DNA of 64,000 nt from positions 6,563,131 through 6,627,130 of the forward strand of contig CM055275.1 of assembly GCA_029237695.1 (NCBI GenBank), read 5' to 3'. Below are positions 9,803 through 21,091 of the stretch, piece by piece; within the stretch, counting starts at the first letter, position 1; each line of letters starts with the position of its first letter. The DNA is from Conchocele bisecta (taxonomy: Eukaryota; Mollusca; Bivalvia; Lucinida; Thyasiridae). The notes below the pieces were generated by a model. The model searched no databases, was not told where the DNA came from, and worked only from the letters and a program-made list of their open reading frames with translations. A program made the translations under genes and the position numbers.

Positions 9803-10296
9803 TTTAAAGGTACATGCCCACTCAGTAGGAACAACATGTTCTTTATAGGAATTAAATAAATGTATACTTGTATCACTATTCCACCAGGTCTAAACATTAC
9901 GAGTGCCCGCTGATACAGATATAATCATTTAGTAATAGCTATTTTACTGATAGTGACTCGCGGTTGTATCAGGCTATTTTCATATGCAAATGAGGCATGA
10001 TATTTTTTAATTATTTATACTAATTAAATGCGTCACCAGAAAAAAATATATTTTCCACATATTGTAAGCATGATCATTGTACATCAAACATAAATACCGA
10101 TAATAAATTGTAATGTCCGTTAAGATTTTAAGGAAACACGGCTATCGCCCGATATCAGTGAGATATAAAATGTATAATAATGCCAATCAATGCAGGGGTA
10201 ATGGTGAATGAATGTTTATTTTGCCAGAAAATGTCTCATATGATGTCTGTGATATAAAGAACATGTTGTGCCTACTGAGCGGGCATGTATCTTTAA
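9803..10296. mobile_element. Family E MITE, about 494 bp
   Basis: The left end is TTAAAGGTACATGCCCACTC and the right end the inverted GGGCATGTATCTTTAA. The interior carries landmarks found in every copy: TAGTGCCCGCTATACAGAT-like, TTTGCATATGAAAATA-like and CGGCTATCGCCC-like segments. TTAA at both ends could be part of the target site. Confidence 0.75.
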
Positions 10297-10439
10297 AGGA
10301 ACGAGATCTCAAACATGCTTTGAAAGTGACGAAACAGATTTGGAAACTTAGTTTAATTGCCGATTTGTTTCGTATTTCTGAACTCAATTAAAATCTAGGA
10401 TTGGTAAAAGAAAATGCAATACTGAAAAGTAACACACGT

Positions 10440-10800
10440 TTACACAGATTACTTAATTTATTTAATTTATTTTTTAATATTATATAAAACTGTTTTGCAA
10501 TAGACGATTAATAATTTAGTTTATTAAATCGATTTCGCTAGCATATGCATAACGAAAATGCCTAGCCACACAAAACCAAATTATATCACATTAAAGTCAC
10601 TCTTTCTATTAAACATACACAATGTGTTAAAGTCACTCTTTGTATTAACTAACACATGATATCAATTGTTTATTAACCCTTTCACCCCTAAGTAACTGGA
10701 ATGGATTTTGATATGTTAATTGTGCAACCAATCAAACTGTCACAAAATGGTGTTCAGACTAGTCCATTTATGAAAAGGTGGTACATGTATTTTTGTTTAT
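10440..10800. other. AT-rich unique sequence
   Basis: Only a short duplicated motif, TAAAGTCACTCTTT (10595 and 10628), which recurs in the hairpin at 43320-43380. No gene is seen. Confidence 0.4.
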
Positions 10801-10828
10801 TAAAGTTTTAGACAGTATATATTTTAAT

Positions 10829-11120
10829 AATTCCAGCACAAAAATATTTACGCAATTCCCTAAAATTTGATTGGCCCGTAGCAAGTCTCTGTCCAAAATT
10901 TATATCCCAGTAAACTCCCACACCGAACTACTTTCCGTAAAGGTGACGCGCAGTTAAAATAATTCTTAAGAAAACGGAAAATAAACACATTTTCTTGATG
11001 AATTTAGTTCAAATGCTGGAATTATAAGGAATGAGTGTTTTTTTTGTTGAATTTATCGGTGATATAAACTTGGAAAAGTCGTAGGAATACTGGACGAAAA
11101 GACCACTCATTCCTATAATA
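10829..11120. mobile_element. Family F foldback element
   Basis: Shares with 31257-31622 and 62662-63068 the blocks AATTCTTAAGAAAACGGAAA, ATTTATCGGTGATATAAAC and GAATACTGGACGA, and ends in CATTCCTATAAT. The right-hand GTCCAGTATTCCCGCGACTT hairpin arm is mostly deleted here. Confidence 0.65.
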
Positions 11121-11199
11121 TATCGCAGGTGTTTGGGAATTTGAGCAAATACAATAGTGAGTTTAATTAGGTCATTTGCTCTGAATTAAGCACATTTTG

Positions 11200-11352
11200 T
11201 ACATCAGTGGCCGATTTCACAAAAATTGCATACTTACCTAGCAAAGTATAGTTTGTGGTAATCATTTATTTTTCCCGAAATACCTTATTTCATACAGAAT
11301 TTTGTGATTAAAAGTATGCAGAATTATTATACTGAATGTATTACATTATCAC
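11200..11352. mobile_element. Family G left arm adjoining the Harbinger remnant
   Basis: Matches the left half of the foldback at 46655-46978 (GGCCGATTTCAC, AGCAAAGTATA, ATTATACTGAATGTATTACA, TTATCACAGCCA). It stops exactly where Harbinger coding similarity begins, so either the arm was the target or the two belong to one element. Confidence 0.5.
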
Positions 11353-12560
11353 AGCCAAAGTGAGGCGGGTGCATCGAGAGCGAGACTACCTGATTGCAGC
11401 CCTTATCCTCGAGGAGCAGCGGCAGGCCCGACATCAGAGAAGAAGGACGATGTGGGTGAAGCCCTGGCTCTTGCGGCGTGTCCCCCTGGGCCACTAAGAC
11501 AACCTGATGCAGGAGCTGATGCGTGAATCCAGGGGTGACTTTAAGGCATTTCTGCGGATGGAACCTGCAATGTTCCAGGAGATGCTGGTCCGTGTCGCTC
11601 CCAGAATCACCAAAAGCGACGGTGTCAGCCACCCCCCCCCCCCTCCCCCTTGCGCCAGGCCTGAAGCTGGCCATAACACTCTGGTTCCTGGCAACGGGCG
11701 ACTCCTACCACTCGCTTGCATTCAGCTTCAGGGTGGCACATAACACAATATCACTGTTGGTGCCCCAGGTGTGCGATGCGATCTCCGAAGAGTACCGGGA
11801 TGAAGTGTTTATGATCCCCTCAGCTCCTGATGGATGGAAGGAAGTGGCCCAGGGCTTCGGAGGGAGGTGGAACTTCTCTCACGCTTGCGGGGCCATCGAC
11901 GGCAAACACATAACGATCAAGAAGCCATCGAAGTCAGGCAGCGCCTACTTCAACTACAAGGGCTTCTTTTCAATAGTCCTGATGGGGCTTGTTGACGCAG
12001 ACTACCGCTTCATGTGGGTGCATGTGGGTGCGGAAGGAGCTACCTCTGATGCAGGTATTTTCAACCGGTCTTCCCTTGAGCCCGACCTCCGTGAAGGGAG
12101 ACTTGGTTTCCCTCCCCCTGAGCCCCTCCCCAACGATGACCACGACGTGCCATACTTCTTCATCGGCGATGACGCGTTCCCCCTGCGAACATACATGGTG
12201 AAGTCCTTCTCCCACAGGAACCTCACGCACGATGAACGGATCTTCAATTACAGGTGTTCACGTGCCCGGAGGGTGGTTGAGAATGCTTTCGGCATCCTTG
12301 CCAACCGTTTCCGGTGCCTCCTCACCACCCTCATGACCACCCCCGAGATATCCACCAATATCACCAAGGCGTGTGTGACACTTCACAACTTGATGCGGTT
12401 CCGCTTTCCCAACCTGCAGAATGCCGAGCTTGACGGGGAGCAGGCGGACGGTGTGATTGTCCCAGGGGCATGGAGGGATGCAGGCTACCTCGCCGACATA
12501 CAGGGTGCACTACGTGCCCCCAGGGAGAACCGTGCTGGCTGGCATCCTCTGCATCAGGCT
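11353..12560 (+). pseudogene. PIF/Harbinger transposase (DDE_Tnp_4 type), broken
   Basis: Encoded an RNase-H-fold DDE transposase. Similarity starts at RVHRERDYLIAALILEEQ and passes WVKPWLLRR, then FLRMEPAMFQEML. After a frame change come LAITLWFLATGDSYHSLAFS, CGAIDGKHI (first Asp about 11898), FFIGDDAFPLRTYM (second Asp about 12168-12173) and RVVENAFGILANRFRCLL (Glu about 12279). Catalytic residues therefore survive. It is disabled by a TAA at 11495-11497, where the family usually has a Tyr codon, and by a frame change in the 12-C run at 11632-11643. The upstream frame is 11353-11640 and the downstream frame continues from about 11645. The C-terminal part after about 12530 is low-complexity and probably out of frame. 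GC content is much higher than the surroundings, which fits a recent arrival. Confidence 0.85.
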
Positions 12561-13110
12561 CATGGTCCTGCTCTGGCTGCTCTGGCTGCTCTGGCTGTGG
12601 CTCTGCCCCCTCTTCTTCCTCCGTGGATGGCTGCTCCTCCGGCGCATGAGGGACTCGGTTGGTCTTCTTCTTGGCCTCCTAACATTTCCCCTTCTCCTTT
12701 GCTGCTCTCTTCTTGGGAGGCATGGTGCAAAACTTTGTGAAACTTTGTAATGAATGTCTGTTGTGAAATTTCTTGTGAAATGTCCTGATGTATGTTGTTG
12801 TTATTATTGGTGGTTGATGGTGCTCTTCAATCTATTCTGCGGCTGCCTTGCGGCTACCTTGCGTCTGCCTTGGTATTTGTCAAAAACCTACGGCCGCCGC
12901 AGGGAAGCCCTAAGGCGACCGTGCGTCATCACTTCAAAGGCCGTACGGCAGCCGCAGGTTTTCTGTCTCCACAAATTCAAAATACGCCGTACGGCTACCC
13001 TAACAAATGTGACTGCTACAGTATGTGACCGTGGCAATGCTGCGGCGGCCCTATAGTTGTTATTGGCCGTAGATAGTTTAGACCCCACAGCCGCCGCGGC
13101 AAATGTGACT
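12560..13110. mobile_element. GC-rich 3' part of the Harbinger element
   Basis: On the minus strand from 12722 a short basic frame starts MPPKKRAAKEKGK and hits a stop; this could be the relic of the second (Myb-like) Harbinger gene. From 12835 to 13110 a CpG-rich stretch repeats GGCCGTACGGCAGCCGCAGG-like blocks in both directions, as subterminal repeats do. The right terminus was not found. Confidence 0.45.
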
Positions 13111-13281
13111 GAGGCATGACACATAGTGATATGTTCAAAATTCGTGCGTATTGTACCAGTAGTTTCCGTCCTTTCGTCTATGCGCTTTGTCGATAGCCAG
13201 CTTTATACACTTACATTTTATAAACATATCAAATGAGCATTAACTCGTATGAGAAACCCGACCTTATTACAAGAATTGCAA

Positions 13282-13478
13282 CCAGCGTTCTGTTTATTAA
13301 TTCGTTCCCACGAAATATCAATTCGTTCCCTTAATGCAACAATTCGTTCCCACGAATTAACAAGAGTTAACAATTCGTTCCCTCAATTTAACAGTTCGTT
13401 CCCAGGAAATAACAATTCGTTCCCATGGGAACGAATTGTTAATTCGTGGGAACGAATTGTTAACTCGAGGGTCACAAC
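13282..13478. repeat. 21-bp-unit array element
   Basis: Units ATTCGTTCCC(A/T)... run to 13423, then two inverted units to 13470. The GC-rich terminal blocks are missing on both sides. Confidence 0.7.
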
Positions 13479-13739
13479 TGCGACGAGCGTATGCCCAGAA
13501 CAGCCTGCGCGTACGCCATTCAGAGCATGATGTATGCCTGCAATTAACAGTTTTAATTGCTCTTGATTGCATACATGAAAGTATATGATCAGGAATTACA
13601 CTGATCACAAATGGTGAAAAAAAAAATTCTCAACTGCCGGCCGAAAATTTCACTAACATGCGATAAGGTCACGATGATCAGCAGGCAGTGTAAATTAATG
13701 ACGTCAACACTTTCGTTTTCTTTTCCGTGTTTTCCCACA

Positions 13740-14174
13740 GCTTTAAAGGTACATGCCAACTCAGTAGGTTATAATATAGGGAGACAGACAGTTTTGTATT
13801 TTCTGCAGATATGACATTTTCTGGCAATAAAACATTAATTCACCATTACCCCACATGTCGATTGGCATCATTATACATTTTATATCTGGCTTAAAATTTC
13901 CACACTGATATAAGCGACGATAACCGTGTTTCCTTAAAATGAACATTAATATTTATTCTCTATGTTTTGATGTGCAATGATCATACTCTATAATCTGTCG
14001 AAAATATGATTTGTTCAGGTGACAAATATTTAATGTTTAGTATAAATAATTATATCTGTATAGCGGGCACTCGTAATTTTCATAACTGGCGGAATAGTGA
14101 CACAATGATACGCTTAATATTTAATTCATAAAAGAAAATGTTGTGCCTACTGAGTGGGCATGTACCATTAATAT
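13740..14174. mobile_element. Family E MITE
   Basis: TTAAAGGTACATGCCAACTC at the left and GTGGGCATGTACC at the right, with the internal blocks GGCATCATTATACATTTTAT and GATAACCGTGTTTCC. It is shortened internally compared with the 510-bp copy at 29219-29728. Confidence 0.7.
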
Positions 14175-14289
14175 GAAACTGAAACGTGTTGAACTCCATT
14201 GTATATAACAATACACAACCTTCTTAGCAATCCGATGTAATCCGATCATATGTGTAAACGCTGCATTCCTTTGCCACTGATTATGTTAA

Positions 14290-14418
14290 CCAGGATAATT
14301 CAAGTTGAATTTTCAAGTTCTTTTCTTGAATTTTCAAGATCTTTTCTTGATTTTCAAGAAAATTCAAGATCTTGAAAATTCAAGAAAAGATCTCGAAAAT
14401 TCAAGAAAAGATAAAAAC
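14290..14418. repeat. Palindromic TTCAAGATCTTGAA low-complexity block
   Basis: Repeated TTTTCTTGAATTTTCAAGAT and its complement fold back on themselves over about 130 bp. Confidence 0.7.
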
Positions 14419-14470
14419 GAAAGTGAAGTGGCCCTAATGGGCCTCCGTACAAGGGCAACTTCATTGATTT

Positions 14471-15607
14471 ATTATTAGCCGATCTATCTATTTATAGATC
14501 GGCTAATATATTGGTTATCCATCGAATTCTGAAAAAGTTTGTAGCAACCCTTTTCTCCGCTATTCGGTAATCTACGAACGCGAATTTTTCTGTATCACTT
14601 CCAAATTGCATCAACCGATAAAGTTTGCATTTTTGGCAATTATCTCCGTTTAAAACTTTACTTATAGCCAAATAACACAATTTTGAATACGTAATGAGCT
14701 GAACGCTGGAAGAGATTTAACCCGGAAGTTATTGTTGTTGAAGTCCATAGTTGGCTCTAATGGCCATATACGCCAACCAACATACGCCGATTATTGGGCT
14801 AATTTAAAGCTTTTATTTATTAAACAGAAAAAGTTTCAGCCACGTATAATCGCGTAAAATGTGTTTATTCGGCTAATTTATAATCGACCTCTGCTCAAAA
14901 TCTCCTTACTAGCGACCCCAGCATTTTCGGGTTTATCCCAGCATCTCGGGTTTATCCCATTGGATCGCGTATGCGCGTCTAATATTCACAAAATTTTCCA
15001 CCAATCAAAACGAAGAATTGCCCTTCATAGCGAACTTTGATTTGTTTACGTATCATGCAGGGATGGCAGGGATGCATCCAGCACGCGCGATTGCGGCAAT
15101 CCCCCTTAATTATTGTCAATGCCGCAAATTATTGATTGTCTTGCGCCCGACATCGCGCAAAAAATCACGGATGGGGCACATTAGGCCAGTCTGTGCATGT
15201 GCCTGAATACGCAGGAGCTTGCGTCTATTTTTAGATGACACTGTAACCGCTAGATATATATAGCCCTGGTAGCTCCGCCCACTAGCGTGCTGCCACAGAA
15301 TTCGGACAAACACATAGTGACTACAACTTTGTGTATTGCGGAGTGTAATTTGTAGATAAATAGAGCATACAGTACAGGTGTTACGCTGGAATATTTCGCA
15401 ACATAATGGTGACAACAAAACATTGCTGCTATGGCATTGCTGCTATTGGATGGATTTGGGAACGGGTTTCCAAAACCTGCACAAAATCGAGAAAAATGTC
15501 AACGCTGGGTACAGAACTGTGGTCGAAAATAGTTTACCATTGACAATGTTACCAGAGACACCTACATATGTTCGATGCACTTTACCCTGATTTGATCGGC
15601 TAATAAC
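14471..15607. other. Possible 1.1-kb element bounded by TTATTAGCCGATC
   Basis: TTATTAGCCGATC at 14472 is inverted at about 15594-15607 (GATCGGCTAATAA). At the left end it forms a local hairpin (14472-14505). Inside is unique sequence with TATATATAGCC at 15256 and no recognised protein. The shared ends could mark a mobile element or be chance. Confidence 0.3.
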
Positions 15608-15966
15608 ATCATGCTCTGCATGACTTTTCATTTATTGTTTGCTCATGTGTGCGTGCTGTTCATGTGTATGCTGAAACGTATAAAGGTTTGCTCAACGTAT
15701 ATAATGAGCCGTCTCTTGTAATTCTTTTAGAATGACAATTGTACATGTACCTATGTTTTAGTATTACTATGATTATTTATGTAATGACAAAGATTAGTAT
15801 TTCATGTAGACAGTGCTCCAGATAAGTTTGTATCCAAAGAGTATTGTACGCCCATATTTCAAATTCAATGCGGATGTTAGAAACAAATAAAACGTATATA
15901 AAAATTCACTTATTTGAGCTGCAAAAAGCAAACACTCTACCCACTCTAAATATCTTTGTGCTTATA

Positions 15967-16384
15967 CTCAAGATGTATGATCACGTGGTACTAACAACAA
16001 CAAGTACTGAAACTTCCGGAATCCATCCGATTCAAAGTACGTATTATTGTATTGTCTTTATTACGTAATATTATGAAATATGGCGCATCTAATTCCTCTT
16101 GTTAAGCTGCATTTGGTGGTCTCTGTATTTTCGCCCACACTTATGTCGTTTTTGCAAAGAATCTATTTCCGTGTCTACCGACACGGAAATCGATTATTAG
16201 CAAAAAACGACATAAGTCTGTGCCGAACTCCCTGGACCACCAAATGCAGCTCTTGAATACGCGTTTGCTGCGCCATATTTCATCAAAATCCGTTGCATAT
16301 TAAGGAACATATCAAATAATACTTACTTTGGAGTGGGCGACGTTGTTGTTGTTCAGTGTAACCACGTGATCATGCACCTTGTTA
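15967..16384. mobile_element. Family C MITE, full length
   Basis: The ends CAAGATGTATGATCACGTGG and ACCACGTGATCATGCACCTT are inverted. The left arm continues ACAACAACAAGTACTGAAAC and the right arm GGAGTGGGCGACGTTG, so the two halves differ near their tips. The centre is the CACGGAAATCGATT palindrome. Confidence 0.8.
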
Positions 16385-16539
16385 CTGCTTCTCGCCAAAA
16401 ACGTTCATCAAATTACACCTGACCTTTGTGCTAGCTATATCATTATCATAGCCATGAAAAGTTAATCACTAGCTCATGAGTCGACAAGTGTTAAGAAGTT
16501 GGTAAGGGTGTGAAGATTTGGATGATTTTGTTGAGAATC
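16385..16539 (+). repeat. Duplicated segment, copy 1 (left part)
   Basis: AAGTTGGTAAGGGTGTGAAG, then TTTTGTTGAGAATC, matches 17335-17440. The copy continues at 16784-16865 after a family D insertion. Confidence 0.6.
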
Positions 16540-16783
16540 TGGGGGCCGTTTCACTAAACTTCTTACGACTAAAATGTTCGTAAGCGCAAATTTAGAATCG
16601 CCTGCAAATTTCAATTGATGGATTTACATGTATTGAGCATAGGCTGCATATGCAGCCTATGCTCAATAAATGTAAATCCAACAATTATTTACCAGAAAAC
16701 ATTGTAAATGTGAAATTTACAGACTATCATAATTTTACACTTACGAACATTTTACTCGTAGGAAGTTTAGTGAAATGGGCACC
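16540..16783. mobile_element. Family D MITE, full length, inserted in a duplicated segment
   Basis: GGGGGCCGTTTCACTAAACT at the left and its inverse at the right (AGTTTAGTGAAATGGGC), with the central palindrome GCATAGGCTGCATATGCAGC. The uninterrupted relative at about 17430 reads GAGAATCAGGAG, which fixes the insertion point. Confidence 0.8.
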
Positions 16784-16868
16784 AGGAGACGTACAATGCG
16801 CAAGAAAAATAATTGCGCATATTATACCTGGACTGTTCTACCAACTCATCAGATATCTTTGTGCTAGG

Positions 16869-17335
16869 TATAGAGAATAGTAGGTTAGTGCCATGAATGT
16901 GAAAAATATCCGGCAAGGCTCATGAATTTCTTTATTTCTCATCAGAAGTATATGTTGTGACCATTCATTTGAACCGTCTCGCCGAGACGGTTCAAATGAG
17001 TGGTCACAACATATATTTTGGTTCAGAAATAAGGAAAATAGATAGAGAATAGTAGGTTAGTGCCATGAATGTGAAAAAATATCTGGCAAGGCTTAAAAAA
17101 CGGGATGGGCGAGGCTCTGTTTCCGTGCCGCGCCAGATATATTTTTCCCATTCACGGCACTAACCTACTATTCTATTTATCCCGTCAACACCTACATATG
17201 GCTTTAAAATGCAAAACTATAACCCCAGCCACCGCACATATTCATACGTCGTATTGGCAGGATATCAAAAATGTTTCACGGCACCGTTTTTCACGGCACA
17301 TACATGTACGCACTGTGTTAACGGGATACATTTAA
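16869..17335. mobile_element. Family B copies with a nested family H hairpin
   Basis: B1 left end (16869-16916) is followed by the H hairpin (16917-17040: TGAACCGTCTCGCCGAGACG centre, arms GTTGTGACCA/TGGTCACAAC). Then comes a second B1 start (17043-17180) and B2 (TTATCCCGTCAACACC...GTGTTAACGGGATA). The same B/H arrangement is at 23760-23965. Confidence 0.7.
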
Positions 17336-17600
17336 TTATCATAGAGTCATGCAAAGATAGACACTATCGCATGAATTGACAATTGTTAGGAAGTTGGTAA
17401 GGGATGTGAACGGTCGGATGGTTTTGTTGAGAATCAGGAGAAATACAATGTGCAGGGAGAAAATTGCACATGTTATCTGGAATGTTCTGCCCTCCAACCA
17501 GAGATCTGTGTGTTTGTCCTGCTTCTCACCAAAAGCATTCAATCAAGTTACACAGTTTGTGCTGGCTAAGCGTGATCACAGAGACCTGCAAAGATAGAAA
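17335..17600 (+). repeat. Duplicated segment, copy 2 (uninterrupted)
   Basis: Direct relative of 16385-16865 without the D and B insertions. It supplies the empty-site reference. Confidence 0.6.
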
Positions 17601-17713
17601 CTATAGTCTGTTTCACAAAACAGCTCATGGTTTTATTCCTTAAATACAAATCGGATTGCTCTACCGAGATACATACATACTGGTACCATAAAATACCTCG
17701 GTGTGCGTGATAT

Positions 17714-18060
17714 CAAGGTGCATGATCACGTGGTCACAACAACAACAACGTCGCCCACTCCAAAGTAAGTATTATTTGATATTTTCCTTAATATGCAACG
17801 GATTTTGATGAAATATGGCGCAGCAAACGCGTCTTCATGAGCTGCATTTGATGGTCCAGGGAGTTTGGTACAGAAGTTTGGGCGAAAATACAGAGACCAC
17901 CAAATGCAGCGTAACAAGACGCGTTTGATGCGCCATATTTCATCAAAATCCGTTAGGTAATAAATAAGAACACTATAAAAGAATACGTACCTTGACTCAG
18001 ATAGATTCTGGAAATTTCAGTACTTGTTGTTGTTGTTAGTACCACGTGATCATACACCTT
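17714..18060. mobile_element. Family C MITE lacking its central palindrome
   Basis: Ends CAAGGTGCATGATCACGTGG and ACCACGTGATCATACACCTT. The central CGATTTCCGTG palindrome is deleted. It is flanked by a 23-bp near-identical direct repeat (17691-17713 and 18062-18084, AAATACCTCGGTG...). Confidence 0.8.
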
Positions 18061-18208
18061 TAAATACCTCGGTGGGCGTGATATGCCGCGGCCATCTAGT
18101 TCAATTGTAAAACGAGCAACATTTCTCATTTGTGGAACATTACAACAATAGCATTGTAAACATGTTGGGTATTTACATTGTAAGGATGAACGCATAAGCA
18201 ATCCGATA

Positions 18209-18665
18209 TTAAAGGTACATTCCCACTCAGTAGGTTATAATATAGGGAGACATATATTCTGTAGATAAGGCATTTTCTGGCAAATTGAACATTCATTCAC
18301 CATTACCCCACGTATTGATTGGCATTATTATACTTTTTACATCAAACTTAAATTTCCACACTGATATCAGGGGCGATAACCGTGTTTCGCTAAAATGTTA
18401 ACGGACATGTATATTTGTATTTATTTGTTGGTGTGCAATGATCATACTTTATTAATCTGTCGAAAATATTATTTGTTCAGGTGACGCATTTGATTAGTAT
18501 AAATAATCAAAATATACCATGCCTCATTTGCATATGAAAATGGCCTGATACCACCGCGAGTCACTATCAGTAAAATGACTATTACTAAATGATTATATCT
18601 GTATAGCGGGCACTTGCACTTTTTAGAACTGGTAGAATAGTGACACAATTATACACTTATTTAAC
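18209..18665. mobile_element. Family E MITE, right end truncated
   Basis: TTAAAGGTACATTCCCACTC at the left. The internal blocks GATAACCGTGTTTCGC and TTTGCATATGAAAATGGCC are present. It ends before the right inverted terminus. Confidence 0.7.
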
Positions 18666-18685
18666 ATTGTATTACAAAACGGAAT

Positions 18686-18858
18686 CCTGTTTTTTTATTA
18701 ATTGGTTCCCACGAAATAACAATTCTTTCCCACGATATAACAATTCGTTCCCAATAACAATTAGCAATTCTTTCCCTCGAATTAATTTGTTATTTCTTGG
18801 AAAAGAATTGTTCAATTGAGGGAACGAATGGTTATTTCGTGGGAACGAATTAATGAAA
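18686..18858. repeat. 21-bp-unit array element
   Basis: Divergent units ATTGGTTCCCACGAAATAAC... in one direction, then inverted units ending GGGAACGAATTAATGAAAAA. Confidence 0.65.
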
Positions 18859-19189
18859 AATAATTCTACGTCTACCGATGAAAGCCGAAACACGCCGAAT
18901 GTCTGTGATGGGGCATAGAAATAAAGTGAATACTCACGCTAAATAACAAACGTGCATCGTAGAAGTGCATCCTCATAAGTCACTGACAACAAGTTATGTT
19001 AAAAACATGTCAGATATCCTCTTAATTGAATTCCCAACTAACGGAAATTTAAATTGCAACATTCCGTATCGTTCGCTTTCTTCCTAGTAAATCGCAAGTA
19101 GAGTGTATAATTGTACGAAATGAAAATATAGTGTCGTGAAAGGGAATATTGCACTGGTAACATATGGTGGCCTATTTATGCCATATACG

Positions 19190-19375
19190 TAAGTATGGAA
19201 GCGTTCATGTGTCAATGCTAAAGTATTTGTATCTCCTAATTATACTAACTCCTACTTAGGAGATACGAAGTCCTAATTAGGAGATAGTATCTCCAAATTA
19301 GGCTTTACTATCTCCAATTAAATATTATCTCCTAATTATGAGTTAGTATATCCTAATAAGGACTTACTATCTCCG
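19190..19375. repeat. TCTCCTAATTAGGA array, about 22-bp units
   Basis: Repeated AGTATCTCCTAATTAGGACT-like units, each near-palindromic, preceded by GTATGGAAGCGTTC. A single-unit relative is at 5290-5345. Confidence 0.7.
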
Positions 19376-19530
19376 TGGGAACGAATTGTTATTTCGTGGG
19401 AAGGAGTTGTTAAATTGAAGGAACGAATTGTTAATTCGTGGGAACAAATTGTTAAATTGAGGGAACGAATTGTTATTTCGTGGGAACGAATTAATAAAAA
19501 AAAAGAATTCTGCGTCAGCTGCGGGGCTCC
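19375..19530. repeat. 21-bp-unit array element
   Basis: Five units GGGAACGAATTGTTATTTCG-type in one direction, with the terminal CTGCGGGGCTCC block at 19519. It directly abuts the TCTCC array. Confidence 0.7.
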
Positions 19531-19734
19531 ATATCATCCCGTCTTAATATGACGAGATAAAATATAGACAATAAATTAAAAACCAATGTCATGTGTGGGT
19601 AGTATCACATTTTTGACGAGATTTCGTGTTGGTTATCTCGTTCAATTTATCTCGTCGTGATCGTTAGTAAGTCGTCTTGATGCGATAATCATGTAGTTAA
19701 GACGGCTTTTATGTATTGTCTGCCCTTAGCCCTA

Positions 19735-20085
19735 GTTTCTCGATCAATGAACAGCACTTCGGCTCAATTAATCGCATATATCGACTCTTTCGCCAATATC
19801 ATTAAATTAATCACTAAATGTTTCAATAAGTTCAAAGCTATATTTAGAAGCAGAGACTTTCTGACATAATTTCACGTGAAGCACACCATATTACCGCGTG
19901 TACAATTATATCCATTTAATGTCAAACCACATACATGTACTAATATTATTGAAATTTGAAAGCCCGTTCATGGGTGGTACTTCATTCTAACGAACATTTG
20001 CACGCGACGGGACGGGCCAAACAATAAGACAGTTATAGTTCACATAGAACATGTTTATATACTAATTTCTTAAAAAGTCAATGTG
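19735..20085. mobile_element. Family L repeat (relative of 33925-34445)
   Basis: TAGTTTCTCGATCAATGAAC, CAATTAATCGCATAT and AAAAAGTCAATGTGTGAACT are the complements or counterparts of blocks in 34130-34440. No coding sequence. Confidence 0.5.
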
Positions 20086-20088
20086 TGA

Positions 20089-20497
20089 ACTCAAGATGCA
20101 TGATCGCGTGGTTGCAACAACAACAACAATGGCTAAAAGTGTTGAAAGAGCGCCACTGCAAAGTAAATATTATTTGATATTTTCCTTAATAGGCAACGAT
20201 TTTGATGAAAGATTGCGCAGCAAACGCATCTTCATGAGCTGTATTTGGTGATCCTGGGAGTTCGACACATACATGTACTTATGTCATTTTTGTCAAGAAT
20301 CGATGTCCGTGTCTACTGACAGAAGTAATGCCAAAGTACCGAGACCACAAAATGCAGTTCAACAAGACGCGATTGATCCGCCATGTTTCATCAAAATCCG
20401 TTACATAATAAGGACAAAATAAAAGAATACGTACTTTGAATCGGAAGGTTCAGTACTTGTTGTTGTTGTTGCAACCACGTGATCATACACCTTGTAA
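20089..20497. mobile_element. Family C MITE, diverged
   Basis: CAAGATGCATGATCGCGTGG and CAACCACGTGATCATACACC ends, GATGAAAGATTGCGCAGC arm. The central palindrome is partly lost. Confidence 0.75.
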
Positions 20498-20684
20498 CTA
20501 TAATTACTATTACATGTACATAAGGTATACGGTGCCTTAAGACGATGTATATATCACGTTATTACGTTATGTGGATGTCAGAAATATCCCACCATTGCCA
20601 CGTTTGTAGTAGTTAAGTACTCTGTGATATAGCATACTGGTTGTGGCATAGTCTTAAACGTCTTAAAGGTGATATAGCATACTG

Positions 20685-21063
20685 CAGTGCAACCTCTCTA
20701 CAACAGCCACCCATGGGAAGACGCAAAACTGGCTGTTGTAGAGAGGTGGCTATTGTAGGGAGGTTAATACTGCATTAAATGTTTTCGTCTACTGTTTATT
20801 TATTTTGTTTCCATAATTATCATCAAATACATGATTTGACAGCATTTTAGAATCATTTCCAATGGAAATGATTCTAAACTGCTGTCAAAACATGTTTTTA
20901 TTGAGAAAGAAGGCAAAAGCAACAGACGACAATGTTCGTGCTCAGCAGTCTTCATTGTTAAATATAGAATTAGAGGAAATCATCCATTTGGGATATACAA
21001 TAGAGACTGTTACAGAGATGGTGTTGTTGTAGAGAGGTGGCCGTTCGGGGAGGTGCTACTGTA
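20685..21063. mobile_element. Pogo-like foldback with a nested family I relic
   Basis: CAGTGCAACCTCTCTACAAC at the left and GTAGAGAGGTGGCC...GTGCTACTGTA at the right. A local hairpin is present at 20685-20765. At 20770-20965 the TTTCGTCTACTG and GACAGCATTTTAGAATCATT blocks of family I interrupt it. Confidence 0.55.
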
Positions 21064-21091
21064 CTTGTCGCATAGTCTGATGTAAAACGTA

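Noticed and set aside
15250..15330. TATATATAGCC and a GC-richer patch considered as a promoter
   Set aside because: No gene follows within range on either strand and no second promoter element supports it.
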